Virus record (IMG/VR): IMGVR_UViG_3300025093_000119 | Span: 1 to 23,803 of that record | DNA from: a virus | Reading direction: 5' to 3' (one strand) | DNA: 23,803 nucleotides | Part shown: positions 10,149 to 19,309 of the stretch, piece after piece | Layout: every line of letters begins with the position of its first letter | How positions within the stretch are numbered: position 1 is the stretch's first letter | The notes under the pieces: model-generated | Seen by the model: only the letters and a program-made list of their open reading frames with translations | Database searches by the model: none | Told to the model about the DNA's origin: nothing | Position numbers and translations under genes: made by a program

Positions 10149-12214
10149 GTAGTACGGATAGGAGTAAAGTTAAGATGTTTGATGATGAAAAGGTTTTCAG
10201 CAGCAGAATAGATACCTTTCGTGAGTCAGCATTACATTTTCAGGAATTTGGTAAGTACACGAATGCGATACCAAATAGTCATCCTAACAGCCAGTTTATG
10301 AAATTCTGGAAAGAAGAGATGCGAAGATGTACTGAAGGATACTCTATTGGGTATGATTGGATACCTGGATATTTTTACTTCTATCTGAACTACTCGCCTA
10401 TTTTTATTGTGGAAGCATTAGCTGAAGGAAGTGAAGAAGGAAGGGTTGAAGGGAAAAGGTTTAAAAGTTTTCCAAAGTTTTGGGATGGAGATTATTATTA
10501 CTATCACTATTTAGATGAGGCGGAGAGAGCAGGAAGTCACGGTTCTGTATTAAAAAGCAGGGGACGTGGCTACTCATTTAAAGGCGGATCTATGTTAACA
10601 AGGAATTATTTTTTAATTCCTGGTTCCAAGTCTTATGCAATGGCAGGCGAATGGGAATATTTATTATCCGATGGACTGTTGAATAAGGCTTGGGACATCA
10701 TGGATTTTCTGGATGAAAACACACCTTGGGCTAAGAGAAGACAATTTAAGAATAGTGAAAAGCATAAGAGAGCGAGTTATGAAAAGAATGACGGGAATGG
10801 TGTAAAGATCGAAGCTGGATATAAAAGTGAGATTATTGGAGTGTCACTAAAGGATAATCCTGATAAGGCTAGGGGGAAAAGGGGTAAGCTTATTCTATGG
10901 GAAGAAGCAGGTAAATTCCCTGGTCTGCTAAAGGCGTGGCAAGTAGCAAGACCTTCAATGGAGCAAGGTAAAGTTACATTTGGTTTGATGATAGCATTTG
11001 GTACAGGTGGTACAGAAGATGCAAATTTTGAAGCACTGGAAGAATTGTTTTATTACCCTAAAGCGTATAATGTTCATCCTGTATCTTGTGGAAACATATG
11101 GGATAAAGGTAGAGAGAATACGGACTGTGGTTTCTTTATGCCTGTGGATAAAAACTATGAGTTTTGCTATGATGAGTTTGGAAACTCGGATAGTGAGAAA
11201 GCAATTGCATGGGAAGAGAAAGAAAGGAAGAAGGTAAAAGAGAATTCAAGTAATGCTACAGCATACGATCAGTATTTGGCGGAGAAACCATTTAATCCAC
11301 AAGAAGCAGTAATGAGATGGCAGGGAACTATATTCCCTGTTAATGATCTGAAGAATCAGTTGGGTGAGCTGGAGATACATAGGAAAAAGTATATTGATAG
11401 TGCCTGGGTAGGAGGATTAGGAATAGATGGTGAAACGGGAGATGTAGAATGGAAGATAGATTCTGACGCAAGACCCATTATGAATTTTCCTATACGTGAC
11501 AATAAGAATTTGGAAGGATGTGTTGTTATTTATGAAATGCCATATAGGAACAATGAAAACAAGATTCCAAATGGAATGTACATTGCTGGAACTGACCCCT
11601 ACGATCATGATGAGTCACAAACTACGTCGTTGGGAAGTACATTTGTGATGAATGTATTGACTGAAAGAATTGTAGCAGAATATACAGGAAGACCAGCCAC
11701 GGCAGATGAGTATTATGAGAATGTGAGAAGATTGTTGATGTTCTTTAATGCGGATTGTAATTATGAGAATGCACTAAGGGGAATGTTCAATTATTTTAAG
11801 AAGATGAACTCGTTGCATCTGTTAGCTGATACACCTGAAGTGCTAGTGGATAGAGAAATGATGAGCTCAACTATGATGAGTAGGAAGAAAGGTACTCCTG
11901 CAACAGTTGCAATAAATAAGTGGGCAAGGGAATTGATCAAACAATGGTTGATAACGCCTACGCCAGATGATGAGGATTTTATGAACCTGCAGAAAATTAG
12001 ATGCATGCCTCTTATAAAGGAGCTTATTTATTGGAATAAAGATGGTAACTTTGACCGAGTTTCAGCATTAGGAATGGTACTTATTTTGAAACAAGAAAGA
12101 GTACAGCACGTAGTTGAAACAGAAAAGAAGATTAAAAGTATAGCAACAGATTCTTTTTGGGACCGTCCATTTAAGAAGAATTATGGCTATAGCAGAAATA
12201 TATTTGGAAGATAA
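10145..12214 (+). CDS. terL: Terminase large subunit, packaging ATPase-nuclease, 689 aa
   Basis: The motor that threads DNA into the prohead and cuts the concatemer. ATPase signatures: a Walker A variant KSRGRGYSFKGG (residues 137-148), Walker B LILWEEAGK (249-257, Glu253 and Glu254 acid), and a coupling motif AFGTGGT (284-290). The nuclease domain is RNase H-like: Asp484 in YIAGTDPYDHDE, an acidic residue about 541 in NADCNYENALRG, and Asp637 in GNFDRVSALGM. The length is typical of large phage terminases (500-750 residues). It starts by ATGA overlap with the candidate small subunit. Expression is probably from the 8788 promoter. Confidence 0.93.
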   Translation: MSSTDRSKVKMFDDEKVFSSRIDTFRESALHFQEFGKYTNAIPNSHPNSQFMKFWKEEMRRCTEGYSIGYDWIPGYFYFYLNYSPIFIVEALAEGSEEGRVEGKRFKSFPKFWDGDYYYYHYLDEAERAGSHGSVLKSRGRGYSFKGGSMLTRNYFLIPGSKSYAMAGEWEYLLSDGLLNKAWDIMDFLDENTPWAKRRQFKNSEKHKRASYEKNDGNGVKIEAGYKSEIIGVSLKDNPDKARGKRGKLILWEEAGKFPGLLKAWQVARPSMEQGKVTFGLMIAFGTGGTEDANFEALEELFYYPKAYNVHPVSCGNIWDKGRENTDCGFFMPVDKNYEFCYDEFGNSDSEKAIAWEEKERKKVKENSSNATAYDQYLAEKPFNPQEAVMRWQGTIFPVNDLKNQLGELEIHRKKYIDSAWVGGLGIDGETGDVEWKIDSDARPIMNFPIRDNKNLEGCVVIYEMPYRNNENKIPNGMYIAGTDPYDHDESQTTSLGSTFVMNVLTERIVAEYTGRPATADEYYENVRRLLMFFNADCNYENALRGMFNYFKKMNSLHLLADTPEVLVDREMMSSTMMSRKKGTPATVAINKWARELIKQWLITPTPDDEDFMNLQKIRCMPLIKELIYWNKDGNFDRVSALGMVLILKQERVQHVVETEKKIKSIATDSFWDRPFKKNYGYSRNIFGR

Positions 12215-12255
12215 AAATTTCAATTTTTGACTAATATTGTGTAAATAAAAAAATT

Positions 12256-14712
12256 ATGAAAGGATCCGCCAATGTGACTTTCTTTCCAAGCCAGAAAAAG
12301 GCAACTTCACAAAAAAATGAGAAGTGGATGAAGGACTGCATGGACGCTGCAGAAAACTTTACAGTGTTCAAAGATAATCGAATAAGGCAGTCTCAATACA
12401 ACAAAAAAATAAACTACGATCTGTACAATGACATACTTGACCAAAGAGATATGCAGTCAGTATGTAATCCGTTGAATCTGCAGAATGCTACATTCCCTGC
12501 TAAGATGCAGAACTATCCTATTGCAAATCCTAAAATTGATCTACTTATTGGCGAAGAGTTCAAAAGGAAATTTGAATGGAGAGTAAGATCTGTGAATGAT
12601 AATGCAATCTCTGAGAAAGAGAATTATAAGAAGGAACGAATAATGAATCTTCTTATGCAGCAGATACAGGGTGATGCAATGAATGAGCAAGATCTGCAGA
12701 ACGAGCTTAGAAGATTAAACAAGTATTTGAATTACGAATATCAGGACCTTAGAGAGCTAAACGCTACAAGAATACTTAAGTATCTGTACAATGAGCAAGA
12801 GTTGAAATTGAAATTCAATCAAGGTTTTACTGATGCGTTAATAGCAGGAGAAGAGATCTATTGTGCAGACATTGTATCTGGAGAACCTATTTTAAGGAGA
12901 GTAAATCCATTGAACTTATTTACGATAAGGTCAGGTGATAGTCATCACATTGAAGATTCGGATATTATTATTGAGTATTCGTATGAGCCCATAGGTAAAG
13001 TTATAGATTTTTACTACGAGTATCTCACGGATAAACAGATAGATGATATTGAAGCTGGAAGTGAACTGAACACTGCGGCTAATAGTGTACTTGCACACAA
13101 AGGATACAATCCTGTATTTGATATTGGGGACTTTGTACGACAGAATGGAAATGGTGGATTGATCGAAGTAAACGACAGTGCTACAAGATACTTTGGTGGA
13201 AGCTATGACGAAGAAGGGAACATTAAGGTTGTACGAACTGTTTGGAAATCTAGAAGAAAAGTTGGGAAGTTAAAGTATTATGATAAGGATGGAGATGCAC
13301 AGGAGGAGATAGTAGATGAAAGATACAAACCTAACGTAGATAAAGGAGAAGAAATAGAATGGATATGGGTAAACGAATGGTGGGAAGGAACTAAGATCGG
13401 TGAAGATATTTATGTGAAGATGCAACCTCGACCTATTCAGTTCAGAAAGATGACTAACCCTAGTTATTGTGCACCTGGATATGTAGGAACGCTATATGCT
13501 ACTAATGATTCTAGTGTAAAATCACTAATGGATCGAATGAAGCCTTATCAGTATTTGTACAATGTGTTCATGTATAGAACTGAACTTGCATTTGCTAAGT
13601 CTAAAGGTAAAATAGCACAATTGGATCTGTCACTTGTACCTGATGAATGGGAAGTAGAGAAGTGGTTGTACTATGCTGAAGTATTAGGATGGGCTCCTGT
13701 AGATTACTTTAAAGTTGGTAATAAAGGTGCTGCAACAGGAAAATTGAGAGGAAATATGACTGGTGCTTCTGGTCATCAAGTTCTTGACCTGGAACTGGGA
13801 AGCTATATTCAACAACATATTGGAATGTTGAGTTATTTGGAAAATCAGCTAGGTGAAATAGCAGGTGTTACAAAGCAACGACAAGGTCAGGTTGAGAATA
13901 GAGAATTGGTAGGTAATGTAGAAAGAGCTGTAGTACAGTCAAGTCATATTACTGAAAAATGGTTCTCTGCACACGATAATACAAAACTTAGAGCAATGGC
14001 TACATTGCTTGAAACTGCAAAGTTTGCATGGCGGAATAAAAATAAGAAGTTGCAATATGTTACAGATGATCTAACAACTGTAATGTTTGAAGTTGATGGT
14101 AAGATATTCAATGAATCTGAATATGGATTGTTTATGTCGAATACTAGTAATGATGCAGCACTTGAACAATCATTGAAACAACTTGCACATGCTGGTATAC
14201 AGAATGATAAATTGAAGTGGAGTCAGCTGATGGATATCTACTACAGTGATTCTATAACATCTATTCGAAGAAAGATCGAACAAGGTGAACAAGAACAACT
14301 TGAGCAGAAACAACAAGAAATGCAACAACAACAGCAACATGAACAACAGCTACAACAGATGCAACAACAAGCTCAAGAGAGAGCACTTGAAATTGCAACT
14401 GCTGACAGAGAGGACAGGCAGATCCATGAGAAAGAGATGAAGATGATGGATAATAATACCAAACTGGAAGTCGCTTATATTAATTCTGCAGATAAAGAAT
14501 TCGATAGAGATCAGAATGACAATAGAGTTCCTGACGATATTGAATTGCAGAAGCTGATGCAAATGCAACAAAAGATCGATAATGATTATAATCTGAAACA
14601 GCAAAAGCTACAACAGGATAATCAAAAAATTCAGAACGATAAGGAGATGAAAGAGAAAGATCTTAAGTTGAAAGAGAAAGCTTTAAATAAAAAAGAAAGT
14701 AGTTCAAAATGA
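12256..14712 (+). CDS. Portal protein, 818 aa
   Basis: Directly follows terL. The protein opens with a helical part, then NPKIDLLIGEEFKRKFEWRV (residues about 92-111), a typical portal clip/stem entry seen in Bacteroidota phage portals, then a mixed alpha/beta wing (to about 420). The stem and crown helices come next (about 440-620, with QHIGMLSYLENQLGEIAGVT at about 520-539). The last 150 residues are Gln- and Glu-rich coiled coil (QQEMQQQQQHEQQLQQMQQQ near 690), then Lys/Glu repeats. 818 residues suits crAss-like portals. The leader at 12215-12255 holds TAATATTG, a partial promoter -7 box. Confidence 0.85.
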   Translation: MKGSANVTFFPSQKKATSQKNEKWMKDCMDAAENFTVFKDNRIRQSQYNKKINYDLYNDILDQRDMQSVCNPLNLQNATFPAKMQNYPIANPKIDLLIGEEFKRKFEWRVRSVNDNAISEKENYKKERIMNLLMQQIQGDAMNEQDLQNELRRLNKYLNYEYQDLRELNATRILKYLYNEQELKLKFNQGFTDALIAGEEIYCADIVSGEPILRRVNPLNLFTIRSGDSHHIEDSDIIIEYSYEPIGKVIDFYYEYLTDKQIDDIEAGSELNTAANSVLAHKGYNPVFDIGDFVRQNGNGGLIEVNDSATRYFGGSYDEEGNIKVVRTVWKSRRKVGKLKYYDKDGDAQEEIVDERYKPNVDKGEEIEWIWVNEWWEGTKIGEDIYVKMQPRPIQFRKMTNPSYCAPGYVGTLYATNDSSVKSLMDRMKPYQYLYNVFMYRTELAFAKSKGKIAQLDLSLVPDEWEVEKWLYYAEVLGWAPVDYFKVGNKGAATGKLRGNMTGASGHQVLDLELGSYIQQHIGMLSYLENQLGEIAGVTKQRQGQVENRELVGNVERAVVQSSHITEKWFSAHDNTKLRAMATLLETAKFAWRNKNKKLQYVTDDLTTVMFEVDGKIFNESEYGLFMSNTSNDAALEQSLKQLAHAGIQNDKLKWSQLMDIYYSDSITSIRRKIEQGEQEQLEQKQQEMQQQQQHEQQLQQMQQQAQERALEIATADREDRQIHEKEMKMMDNNTKLEVAYINSADKEFDRDQNDNRVPDDIELQKLMQMQQKIDNDYNLKQQKLQQDNQKIQNDKEMKEKDLKLKEKALNKKESSSK

Positions 14713-17700
14713 AATACCGACCATCTGAAAGATTAGAGATTATTAGAAAACTCAAAAGTATGGGCTATAAAGGTCTTTACTCTGAAGCTATTGATAATCT
14801 TGAAACACAAAAATTTGCATTAGGTGGAACTATAGATGCACCAACGGATATAAAAAAGGAAGAAAAAGAAAAAGCACCAAAAGCAGCACCAAAAGCTCAC
14901 ATATATACAAAAACACCATTTCAAGAAAAAATAGATATTGCGGCACAACACCATAACCTTAGTGAAAATCAACTAAAAGGATTATATATACTCAATGGCG
15001 TAGAAAGCAAATCTGGAACTGCTACAGAAGATGCGCATTATAGTAGAAACGGTATATATAAGAATTTTGGAGGAACAAGTAGATCAGGTACATCATTATC
15101 AGAATTTGCTAAATCCAAAGGATGGTATAAGAATGGTAAAATAGTTGGAGAATCTACAACATGGAAAGATCCAAAAACTGGAGTTACTTACACAGTATCT
15201 AAAAAACTAGACGACTGGATTAAATCTCACGTAAGCGCTAAAGGTAGAGATAATGATGGTAAAAAATTAGACAGTAAAGAAAAATTAAAAAGACAAAAAG
15301 AACTTTTCAATACAGTTTATTCAGATAAATATGGAAGACATTTGGATAATGATAATCCAGATGATGGTTGGAAATACAGAGGTAGAGGCGGAGTTCAGCT
15401 AACAGGAAGAGCTAATTATGAAAAAGTAACAAAAATTCTTAATAAGAATGGTGTTAATATTGATCTAGTTAAGAATCCTGAATTAGCTGCCGATCCAAGA
15501 TATTCCGCAGATGTACTTGTAGCATATGCTTCAATGAAAGGAATGTTTAATCCAAAAAGTAGGAGATATCTTTCTGAAGAAGATTATGAAAAAATATCCA
15601 AAGGTGATGCAAAAGCAATAGATAAGTTACATGACGTTACAAATCCTAAAGCAAATGATGCTAGAATGATTCAAGAAGCTAAAAAAGTTTATGGATTTGA
15701 TGAAGCTTATAATACAAAATCTTCAAAAAAGAAAAAGAAAACTCCCACTGTACCATATGAAAAAATAAAAGATCTGGTAGCAGCAAGAAAAAAAGTAGAA
15801 AAGGGTTCAGATGAATGGAAAAAAATACAAAATAAGATTAATGAAGCATATGGAGTTGATAAAAGATATGAAATTTCAGATACGAAAGATAAGAAAGTAG
15901 AAGGTGAACCTCAGTATACAGAATTAGATGAAGTAGTAATTGAAGCTAAAGCACCAAAGCCACTTGATCTTTCTGTAAAACCAAAACCACTTGATGTAAA
16001 TTTAGATCCAGAAATTCAACAACCGCCAAGTCTTAGTAATAGAGATACTCGCAAGTTCAATAAACAAATGCCTTTAATTAATAAAGGAGCTGATGCAATA
16101 AGTAAAGTATTGAACAGATCAAATCATCATTCAAATATTGAAAAGAATCCAAAAGAATATTCAAGATATTCTAAAACTCCTGATATCAAAAGTGCACTCA
16201 ACCAAAACAATCTAATACAAAAATATCACACAGGAGGAACCATTCCTCATTCTCATCCTCATCCTGAAACAGCTATAGCTGAAAGTACTGGTGTTCAAAC
16301 ACCGAACATTATAGATATCAATCAGAAACGTAAAGAAGTAGAAGAATTAAAGGCAACTCAAGCAAGAAATAAAGCAATTGCGGAAAAAGCAAGAGAAGAA
16401 GGACTTATAGATGATCCTAAAGAAGAACTATATAAAGAATGGGATGCACTTGAGAAAAAAAGAATAGAAGGTGGAAGTTGGACAGCATTCGATAAATTTG
16501 AAAAATTTACACCTGAAGATCAAGAAAGAATGTGGGAAATTGAAAATTCATTACCCACATTGAATAGAGAGACTGGAACACCAACAAAACAACAAATTAA
16601 AGAGTTACCTGGAAATGTTGAAAGGCTTGGTGAAGTAGCAGATCAAATTGAAAAAGATCGTAAAGCTGTTGTTGAAGAAAGTAATCTAAGAAGAGATAGA
16701 TTAGATAATGTAGTTACTCCGCAAGAAGATATAGTTATAGATCCTAGTACAGGAAAACCAATGACTGAGGAAGAGAAGAAAAAGATGCGTGATGAAATGG
16801 CTGAGTTATATACAGTACCAAGTGGAATGACTCCAAGTGAGATAGGGCATATGACCTTAGATGCGGCTGGCATGATACCTGTAGTTGGTGAAATAGCAGA
16901 TGGGATAAATGCTCTATGGTATACTAAAGAAGGAAATTATGCAGACGCAGCTTTATCTTATGCTGCAATGATTCCGTTTTTAGGATGGGCATCAACTGGA
17001 GCTAAATGGGCAAATAGAGCAAGAAAATTAAGAAAAGGAAAAGAATTTGTTGATTACATGCAATACCTAGATGGAACTCATGCACAACAGATAAAGAACT
17101 TAAAACACATACAAGATGCTGGTTTTGCAGGCTATGATGCCACTGAATATTATGATGAAATCTCTGGTATTGACGAATTCGAAGAAGACTATTATTTAGC
17201 TAAAGGTGGACCATTAAATTTATCTCCAAAAGGTGGACCTAAAGCTGAAGAAATCAACAATGATAATAGTGCAGATGGTATGATGAAAGCAAGGCTTGCT
17301 TATGAAGAAATGCATGGTAATCCTGCTGCTAAGAGAATGGTAAGTCCTACAGATAATCCGTATATGTTTCCTTCAGGAGAACGTGGTACACACTATATGG
17401 GAAGTTATGATAATTATGCTATTCCTAATATACAAGATGTAAACGGTAGATTAGAAATGACTGGTCCCATAGCAAATGAAGAGATGAGATTTGAAACAGA
17501 AGAAGATGCTAGATATTTTGCAGAACATTATAAGGATATAGCACCCGCATTTCAAAAAGCACATGGTGGTGTAATAAAAACAAGAGCTCCTCAGAGATAT
17601 GTAGGAAAAGCATATCAGGATAGAAAACATCACACAGGTTTTATGGAAGGTGATCTGAATATGTATATGGCATACGGTGGACCATTAAGTGGTTCTAGTT

Positions 17701-18032
17701 CTGGGGGACCTAAAAGAAAGAATAGTTCAATAGGAAAAAAGGCAACAGATTATTTTATGTCCAATGCTTATTTCAATGCGTTAAAAGATAACGTACCGTA
17801 TAAATCTGATATGGGAGAACTAATTAATCTAAGATTACCCCAACCTGAAAAAAATAACCCTATAAGATTCAATCCGTATATATCAGGCAACGAACAAGGA
17901 TTAAATGTAGGCGGTAATGTTAGTATGGATTTGGGTGAAAATATTAATGTAAACTTGTCTTCAGAAATTGAAGAGAATGAACCAAAATACAATTTTGGAG
18001 TAAAATATAGAATACCATACAAAAGAAAATAA
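14709..18032 (+). CDS. Multi-domain virion protein: GH19 muramidase-like domain, pretoxin-like hydrophobic module, beta C-terminus, 1107 aa
   Basis: Residues about 68-335 are GH19-like (chitinase/lysozyme fold): LKGLYILNGVESKSG with candidate catalytic Glu99, and GWKYRGRGGVQLTGRANY (220-237), the family's hallmark. They would cut peptidoglycan on DNA entry. Residues 717-765 (LDAAGMIPVVGEIADGINAL, YAAMIPFLGWASTGAKWANR) resemble the hydrophobic pretoxin (PT-TG-like) module of polymorphic toxins. Residues 892-945 (GTHYMGSYDNYAIPNIQ, then FETEEDARYFAEHYK) match a module of phage internal virion proteins. The end (1055-1107) alternates like beta-barrel strands. Six GG motifs mark linkers (38, 508, 832, 842, 952, 989). 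ATGA overlap with the portal suggests an ejected capsid protein. Confidence 0.8.
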   Translation: MKYRPSERLEIIRKLKSMGYKGLYSEAIDNLETQKFALGGTIDAPTDIKKEEKEKAPKAAPKAHIYTKTPFQEKIDIAAQHHNLSENQLKGLYILNGVESKSGTATEDAHYSRNGIYKNFGGTSRSGTSLSEFAKSKGWYKNGKIVGESTTWKDPKTGVTYTVSKKLDDWIKSHVSAKGRDNDGKKLDSKEKLKRQKELFNTVYSDKYGRHLDNDNPDDGWKYRGRGGVQLTGRANYEKVTKILNKNGVNIDLVKNPELAADPRYSADVLVAYASMKGMFNPKSRRYLSEEDYEKISKGDAKAIDKLHDVTNPKANDARMIQEAKKVYGFDEAYNTKSSKKKKKTPTVPYEKIKDLVAARKKVEKGSDEWKKIQNKINEAYGVDKRYEISDTKDKKVEGEPQYTELDEVVIEAKAPKPLDLSVKPKPLDVNLDPEIQQPPSLSNRDTRKFNKQMPLINKGADAISKVLNRSNHHSNIEKNPKEYSRYSKTPDIKSALNQNNLIQKYHTGGTIPHSHPHPETAIAESTGVQTPNIIDINQKRKEVEELKATQARNKAIAEKAREEGLIDDPKEELYKEWDALEKKRIEGGSWTAFDKFEKFTPEDQERMWEIENSLPTLNRETGTPTKQQIKELPGNVERLGEVADQIEKDRKAVVEESNLRRDRLDNVVTPQEDIVIDPSTGKPMTEEEKKKMRDEMAELYTVPSGMTPSEIGHMTLDAAGMIPVVGEIADGINALWYTKEGNYADAALSYAAMIPFLGWASTGAKWANRARKLRKGKEFVDYMQYLDGTHAQQIKNLKHIQDAGFAGYDATEYYDEISGIDEFEEDYYLAKGGPLNLSPKGGPKAEEINNDNSADGMMKARLAYEEMHGNPAAKRMVSPTDNPYMFPSGERGTHYMGSYDNYAIPNIQDVNGRLEMTGPIANEEMRFETEEDARYFAEHYKDIAPAFQKAHGGVIKTRAPQRYVGKAYQDRKHHTGFMEGDLNMYMAYGGPLSGSSSGGPKRKNSSIGKKATDYFMSNAYFNALKDNVPYKSDMGELINLRLPQPEKNNPIRFNPYISGNEQGLNVGGNVSMDLGENINVNLSSEIEENEPKYNFGVKYRIPYKRK

Positions 18033-18042
18033 AAGCTATAAA

Positions 18043-18077
18043 GAACTAATTTTTGGTGTTAGAATGTCTAACAAAAA
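18043..18077 (+). terminator. Hairpin between the 1107-aa gene and the scaffold gene
   Basis: GTTAGA (18058-18063) pairs with TCTAAC (18067-18072) around ATG. The flanking T and A runs extend it into an imperfect stem of about 12 more pairs. In either direction the flanking tract gives a U-rich tail, so it may act as a partial terminator for the upstream genes just before the promoter at 18079. It could instead be an RNA processing site. Confidence 0.55.
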
Positions 18078-18078
18078 A

Positions 18079-18109
18079 TTTGAACATCACGTAACTAATA
18101 TTAATATTG
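18079..18109 (+). promoter_or_regulatory. Promoter-like site before the scaffold and capsid genes
   Basis: TTTG at 18079-18082, a 19-base spacer, and TAATATTG at 18102-18109 (one mismatch to TAnnTTTG). The ATG of the scaffold gene is 16 bases further on. The same -7-like TAATATTG with a following A-rich run is present before the portal gene (12232-12239), but without a -33 box at 19 bases. This site would give the capsid block its own strong transcript. Confidence 0.5.
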
Positions 18110-18124
18110 TAAAAATAAAAAAAG

Positions 18125-19282
18125 ATGGACGGACTAGATTTTGGCAAAGTAGACCTGAACTCAATTGAAGGCGAAATGATTGAGGTGAACGTAGAGGATT
18201 CCGACGGAAAAATAGAGAATCCAACAATAATTGAAGAGGCAAAAAAGATAAAAGAAGAAGCGGCAAACGAGCCCTCCCCTGATTCAGGGACAATTGAAAG
18301 TAAAGAAGATTCAAACGACTTAATAGAAATTGAGGACACTGAAGATTCGCCTCAAGGTCAAGGAAGCATTGGACACTCTGCTAGGACAGCATCTCCGTCT
18401 GATAGTAATATTATCGCATTCGCCAAAGCGTTATCCGAGCAGGGTGTGCTTTCTGACCTACCTGAAGACTTTGACGGTACAACTGAAGGTTTGGTCAAAC
18501 TAATGCAGAATACTGTTAATAGTGGAATTGAAGCGTATAAAAATGATCTGCCACCAGTAATTAAGGATCTGGTAGATAATTACGAAGAAAATGTTCCATT
18601 AAAAGATCTGATAAATACAAAGTCGAGAGAGATTCAATATTCAACAATAACTGAAGAAGCTATTGATAGTAATGTAGATCTCCAAAAAGCATTGATTGCT
18701 GAAGACCTGAAGAATAGAGGATATACGCAGGAAAAGATCAATGAGCGAATTGAAATGTTTGAATCGAATGATGTATTAGCAAACGAAGCAAAAGATGCAC
18801 AAGCTGCATTAGTAAACGTTGAAAGATATCATCAAGAGCAGTTAAAGAAAAGAACTGAAGAAGAAAAAGAGCTTGCTGCTAAAAAGAACGAAGAAAACCT
18901 ATCTAACATTAAGACTAATATAGGTAAACTTCAAGAAATTATACCTGGAATTCCTTTAAATGATAATTCCAGAGAAAATATTTACAAGTCTATGACCAGT
19001 GTAGTTGAGACAGATGCAAATGGAAGACCAATGAATGCCGTGATGAAAACACGGACAGAGGATCCATTAAAATTTGAAACAACATTGCACTATTTACATA
19101 GCCTTGGCGTATTTGATGGAGACTGGAGTAAGATCCGAAATGTTTCCAAATCAAACGCAATGAAAGAATTGACTGAAAAACTGAACAGCAATACTTCTAC
19201 AATGACTCCAGGAAAAGGAGTGAGACAATCTCAATTGTCAGATAGTATTATGCAAGGTTTGAAAATGTTTAATAAAGATTAA
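18125..19282 (+). CDS. Candidate scaffolding protein, 385 aa
   Basis: Lies directly before the capsid gene, the usual place for a scaffold. Residues 1-80 are strongly acidic and low-complexity. A short conserved-looking domain follows (AFAKALSEQGVLSDLPEDFD, residues about 93-112). Long Glu/Lys/Gln helices fill about 160-260 (VERYHQEQLKKRTEEEKELA), and a basic C-terminal helical part includes MKELTEKLNS. This acidic N-terminus, coiled-coil middle and basic C-terminus is typical of head scaffolds, whose tail end binds capsid protein. No protease domain is seen. The call is by position and composition, without family match. Confidence 0.68.
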   Translation: MDGLDFGKVDLNSIEGEMIEVNVEDSDGKIENPTIIEEAKKIKEEAANEPSPDSGTIESKEDSNDLIEIEDTEDSPQGQGSIGHSARTASPSDSNIIAFAKALSEQGVLSDLPEDFDGTTEGLVKLMQNTVNSGIEAYKNDLPPVIKDLVDNYEENVPLKDLINTKSREIQYSTITEEAIDSNVDLQKALIAEDLKNRGYTQEKINERIEMFESNDVLANEAKDAQAALVNVERYHQEQLKKRTEEEKELAAKKNEENLSNIKTNIGKLQEIIPGIPLNDNSRENIYKSMTSVVETDANGRPMNAVMKTRTEDPLKFETTLHYLHSLGVFDGDWSKIRNVSKSNAMKELTEKLNSNTSTMTPGKGVRQSQLSDSIMQGLKMFNKD

Positions 19283-19309
19283 AAGTTTAACCAAATAAAT
19301 CAATAACCA

